NCBI RefSeq assembly: GCF_020405185.1
Contig: NZ_CP084463.1
Coordinates: 186,001 to 250,000 of the forward strand
Reading direction: 5' to 3'
DNA length: 64,000 bases
DNA from: Halomicrobium salinisoli
GTDB lineage: Archaea; Halobacteriota; Halobacteria; Halobacteriales; Haloarculaceae
Under the pieces are notes generated by a model, which worked only from the letters and a program-made list of their open reading frames with translations, ran no database searches and had not been told where the DNA came from. Position numbers and translations under genes: made by a program. How positions within the stretch are numbered: the first letter of the stretch is position 1; each line of letters starts with the position of its first letter. Positions 62,786 to 64,000 of this stretch are shown in pieces.

Positions 62786-64000
62786 TCACTCACAGGGCAC
62801 GGCGTGGACGCCGCTGTCGTTCCTGACCACGGCGACGGTGCACTCGGAGGCGTCTATCGTCGACTCCCCGACGAAGCGCGGGCTCCCGTCGGCGCTCGCG
62901 AGCTTTCGCCCCTCCAGGGGCACCTCGCCGTACACGAGCACCCGGACCACGTCCGGCCGGTCGAGGTACGTCGGCGGGATGTCGTCGAAGTGCCACTCGC
63001 CGACGAAGGCGACCTCCGACGCGTCGTCGACGTCGTGTTCGGCGAGTTCGGCGCCGCCCTCCCGGAACTCGTCGCCGTCGGCCCAGTCGATCTCGCTGTG
63101 TCGGTCCGCGCCCGCTCGACCGAGTTCGAAGGCGCCGCCGTAGAACAGCGCCGAGCAGAGGAGCGCGACGGCGACCAGTTCGGCGGCCGCGCCGGCCGAG
63201 ACGGCCGTGCGGGCCGCCAGCCGGTCGACGGCGAGCGCGAGCGCCAGCCCGCCGGACAGCGCCAGCGGCGCCAGCAGGGCCCAGAGGTAGTAGTCGTGGT
63301 ACCGCCACCCCCTCGGGAGAGCCACGAGGATGACGAGGCCGCTGACGAGCCACGAGAGCAGGAGCAGGCGGGGCTCGGTCGGATCCCGCACCGCCGCGGC
63401 CGCCAGCGCCGCCACCGCGACGAGGGCGAGCGGCACGGTCAGCGAGACGGCCCCCTCCAGGGGCGTCGCGAGCGTCAGTTCGTCGCGGAACAGCCAGCTC
63501 ACCCGGAACAGGAACTCGGGGTGGTTCCAGACGCTGTAGCTCTCGACGAGGCTGGCGCCGGCGGGCTGGAGCGACTGGACGGCCTCGACCGCACCGATCG
63601 ACAGGCCGGTCGCCGCGACGACGCCGCCGGCCCTGGCCAGCGCCCGCCGCCGCAGGTACAGCACCGTCACCGGGAGCGCGACGCTCGCCTCCCAGAGGTG
63701 GTTCCCGATACCGAGCGCCAGCGCGGTCAGGGCCAGCCCGTACCACAGCGCGCTCCCCTCGTCGCGCAGCGCGGCGTACACGGCGGCGACCGTCAGGAAG
63801 ATCCCCAGCGCCTCGGGGTACAACCGCGTCGCGAAGCGGGCGAACAGCGGGTGGAGCCAGAGGAGCGCCGCGGCGACGGTGCCCGTCCTCCAGCCGCTCA
63901 GCCGCCGACCGATTCCCCACACCAGCAGCGCCGATCCCACCGCTGCCAGCAGCGAGACGACCCGCCCGGCCTCGGTGACGCCCGCGGCGAACAGCGGCGC
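62786..64000 (-). CDS. Polytopic membrane glycosyltransferase-like protein (N-terminus outside window)
   Basis: 404 residues are visible; the frame is open to base 64000, so the start lies beyond it. The visible part has about eight membrane helices, with WLHPLFARFATRLYPEALGIF resembling the core of GT39/ArnT/PMT-like dolichol-sugar transferases. A C-terminal extracytoplasmic domain follows, with EVAFVGEWHFDDIPPTYL. The family moves sugars from lipid carriers outside the membrane. The key catalytic Asp would lie in the missing N-terminus, so the call rests on topology. Confidence 0.7.
   Translation of the reverse strand, partial: APLFAAGVTEAGRVVSLLAAVGSALLVWGIGRRLSGWRTGTVAAALLWLHPLFARFATRLYPEALGIFLTVAAVYAALRDEGSALWYGLALTALALGIGNHLWEASVALPVTVLYLRRRALARAGGVVAATGLSIGAVEAVQSLQPAGASLVESYSVWNHPEFLFRVSWLFRDELTLATPLEGAVSLTVPLALVAVAALAAAAVRDPTEPRLLLLSWLVSGLVILVALPRGWRYHDYYLWALLAPLALSGGLALALAVDRLAARTAVSAGAAAELVAVALLCSALFYGGAFELGRAGADRHSEIDWADGDEFREGGAELAEHDVDDASEVAFVGEWHFDDIPPTYLDRPDVVRVLVYGEVPLEGRKLASADGSPRFVGESTIDASECTVAVVRNDSGVHAVPCE

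Overview
The window is chromosomal DNA from an extremely halophilic archaeon (class Halobacteria). GC is very high, the deduced proteins are acidic, and the gene set is archaeal: archaeal CCA-adding enzyme, ribosomal protein L10e, archaeal type II GAPDH, small CPxCG zinc-ribbon proteins, Tat-exported lipoproteins, TATA-like boxes 25-40 nt upstream of starts and many near-leaderless genes. A relative of the family Haloarculaceae is plausible, but the genus cannot be proved from the sequence alone.

Layout. 1-3.9 kb: a histone-deacetylase-like gene cut by the window edge, cca, tRNA-Asn, an aldo/keto reductase and a CAT-anticodon tRNA. 4-13 kb: a xylan-degradation locus with three tandem Tat-exported GH11 xylanases carrying different carbohydrate-binding modules, an SF1 helicase, and a GH10 xylanase without a signal peptide. 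13-14.6 kb: MDR dehydrogenase, 39-aa zinc finger, GNAT and tRNA-Phe. 14.7-18.3 kb: a strikingly AT-rich island beside tRNA-Phe with a two-gene operon of unknown role (AAA+ ATPase plus a DUF6414-like protein). 18.3-30.5 kb: UbiA prenyltransferase, methyltransferase, MFS, FNT-USP fusion, several membrane and secreted proteins, and a tandem USP. 30.7-33.2 kb: the otsA-otsB trehalose operon. 33.5-47.6 kb: mostly membrane, lipoprotein and redox genes, including a metzincin-like protein without the catalytic Glu. 47.7-48.3 kb: three back-to-back cold-shock genes. 49-54.6 kb: glutathione-S-transferase-like protein, L10e, ATP-grasp, zinc-ribbon/TM pair and Hsp20. 54.8-59.8 kb: a central-carbon cluster with bacterial-type gapI, pgk and archaeal gapII. 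60-64 kb: aminopeptidase, DUF1648, lipoprotein and a glycosyltransferase cut by the window end.

How it fits together. The GH11 enzymes should cut xylan outside the cell, and the cytoplasmic GH10 could finish imported oligomers. GapI and Pgk serve glycolysis, while GapII serves gluconeogenesis. A TACT-N7-GAGTA dyad, matching the published haloarchaeal TrmB site, lies upstream of gapII. A near-copy lies at the same spacing upstream of an unrecognised 53-aa gene next to pgk.

The least explained signals are three. One is the AAA+/DUF6414-like AT-rich operon. The second is a shared hairpin/tail-copy structure downstream of all three tRNA genes. The third is the 53-aa gene with its gapII-like promoter. 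A dispersed palindromic intergenic repeat family occurs at 30.5, 54.1 and 58.6 kb.
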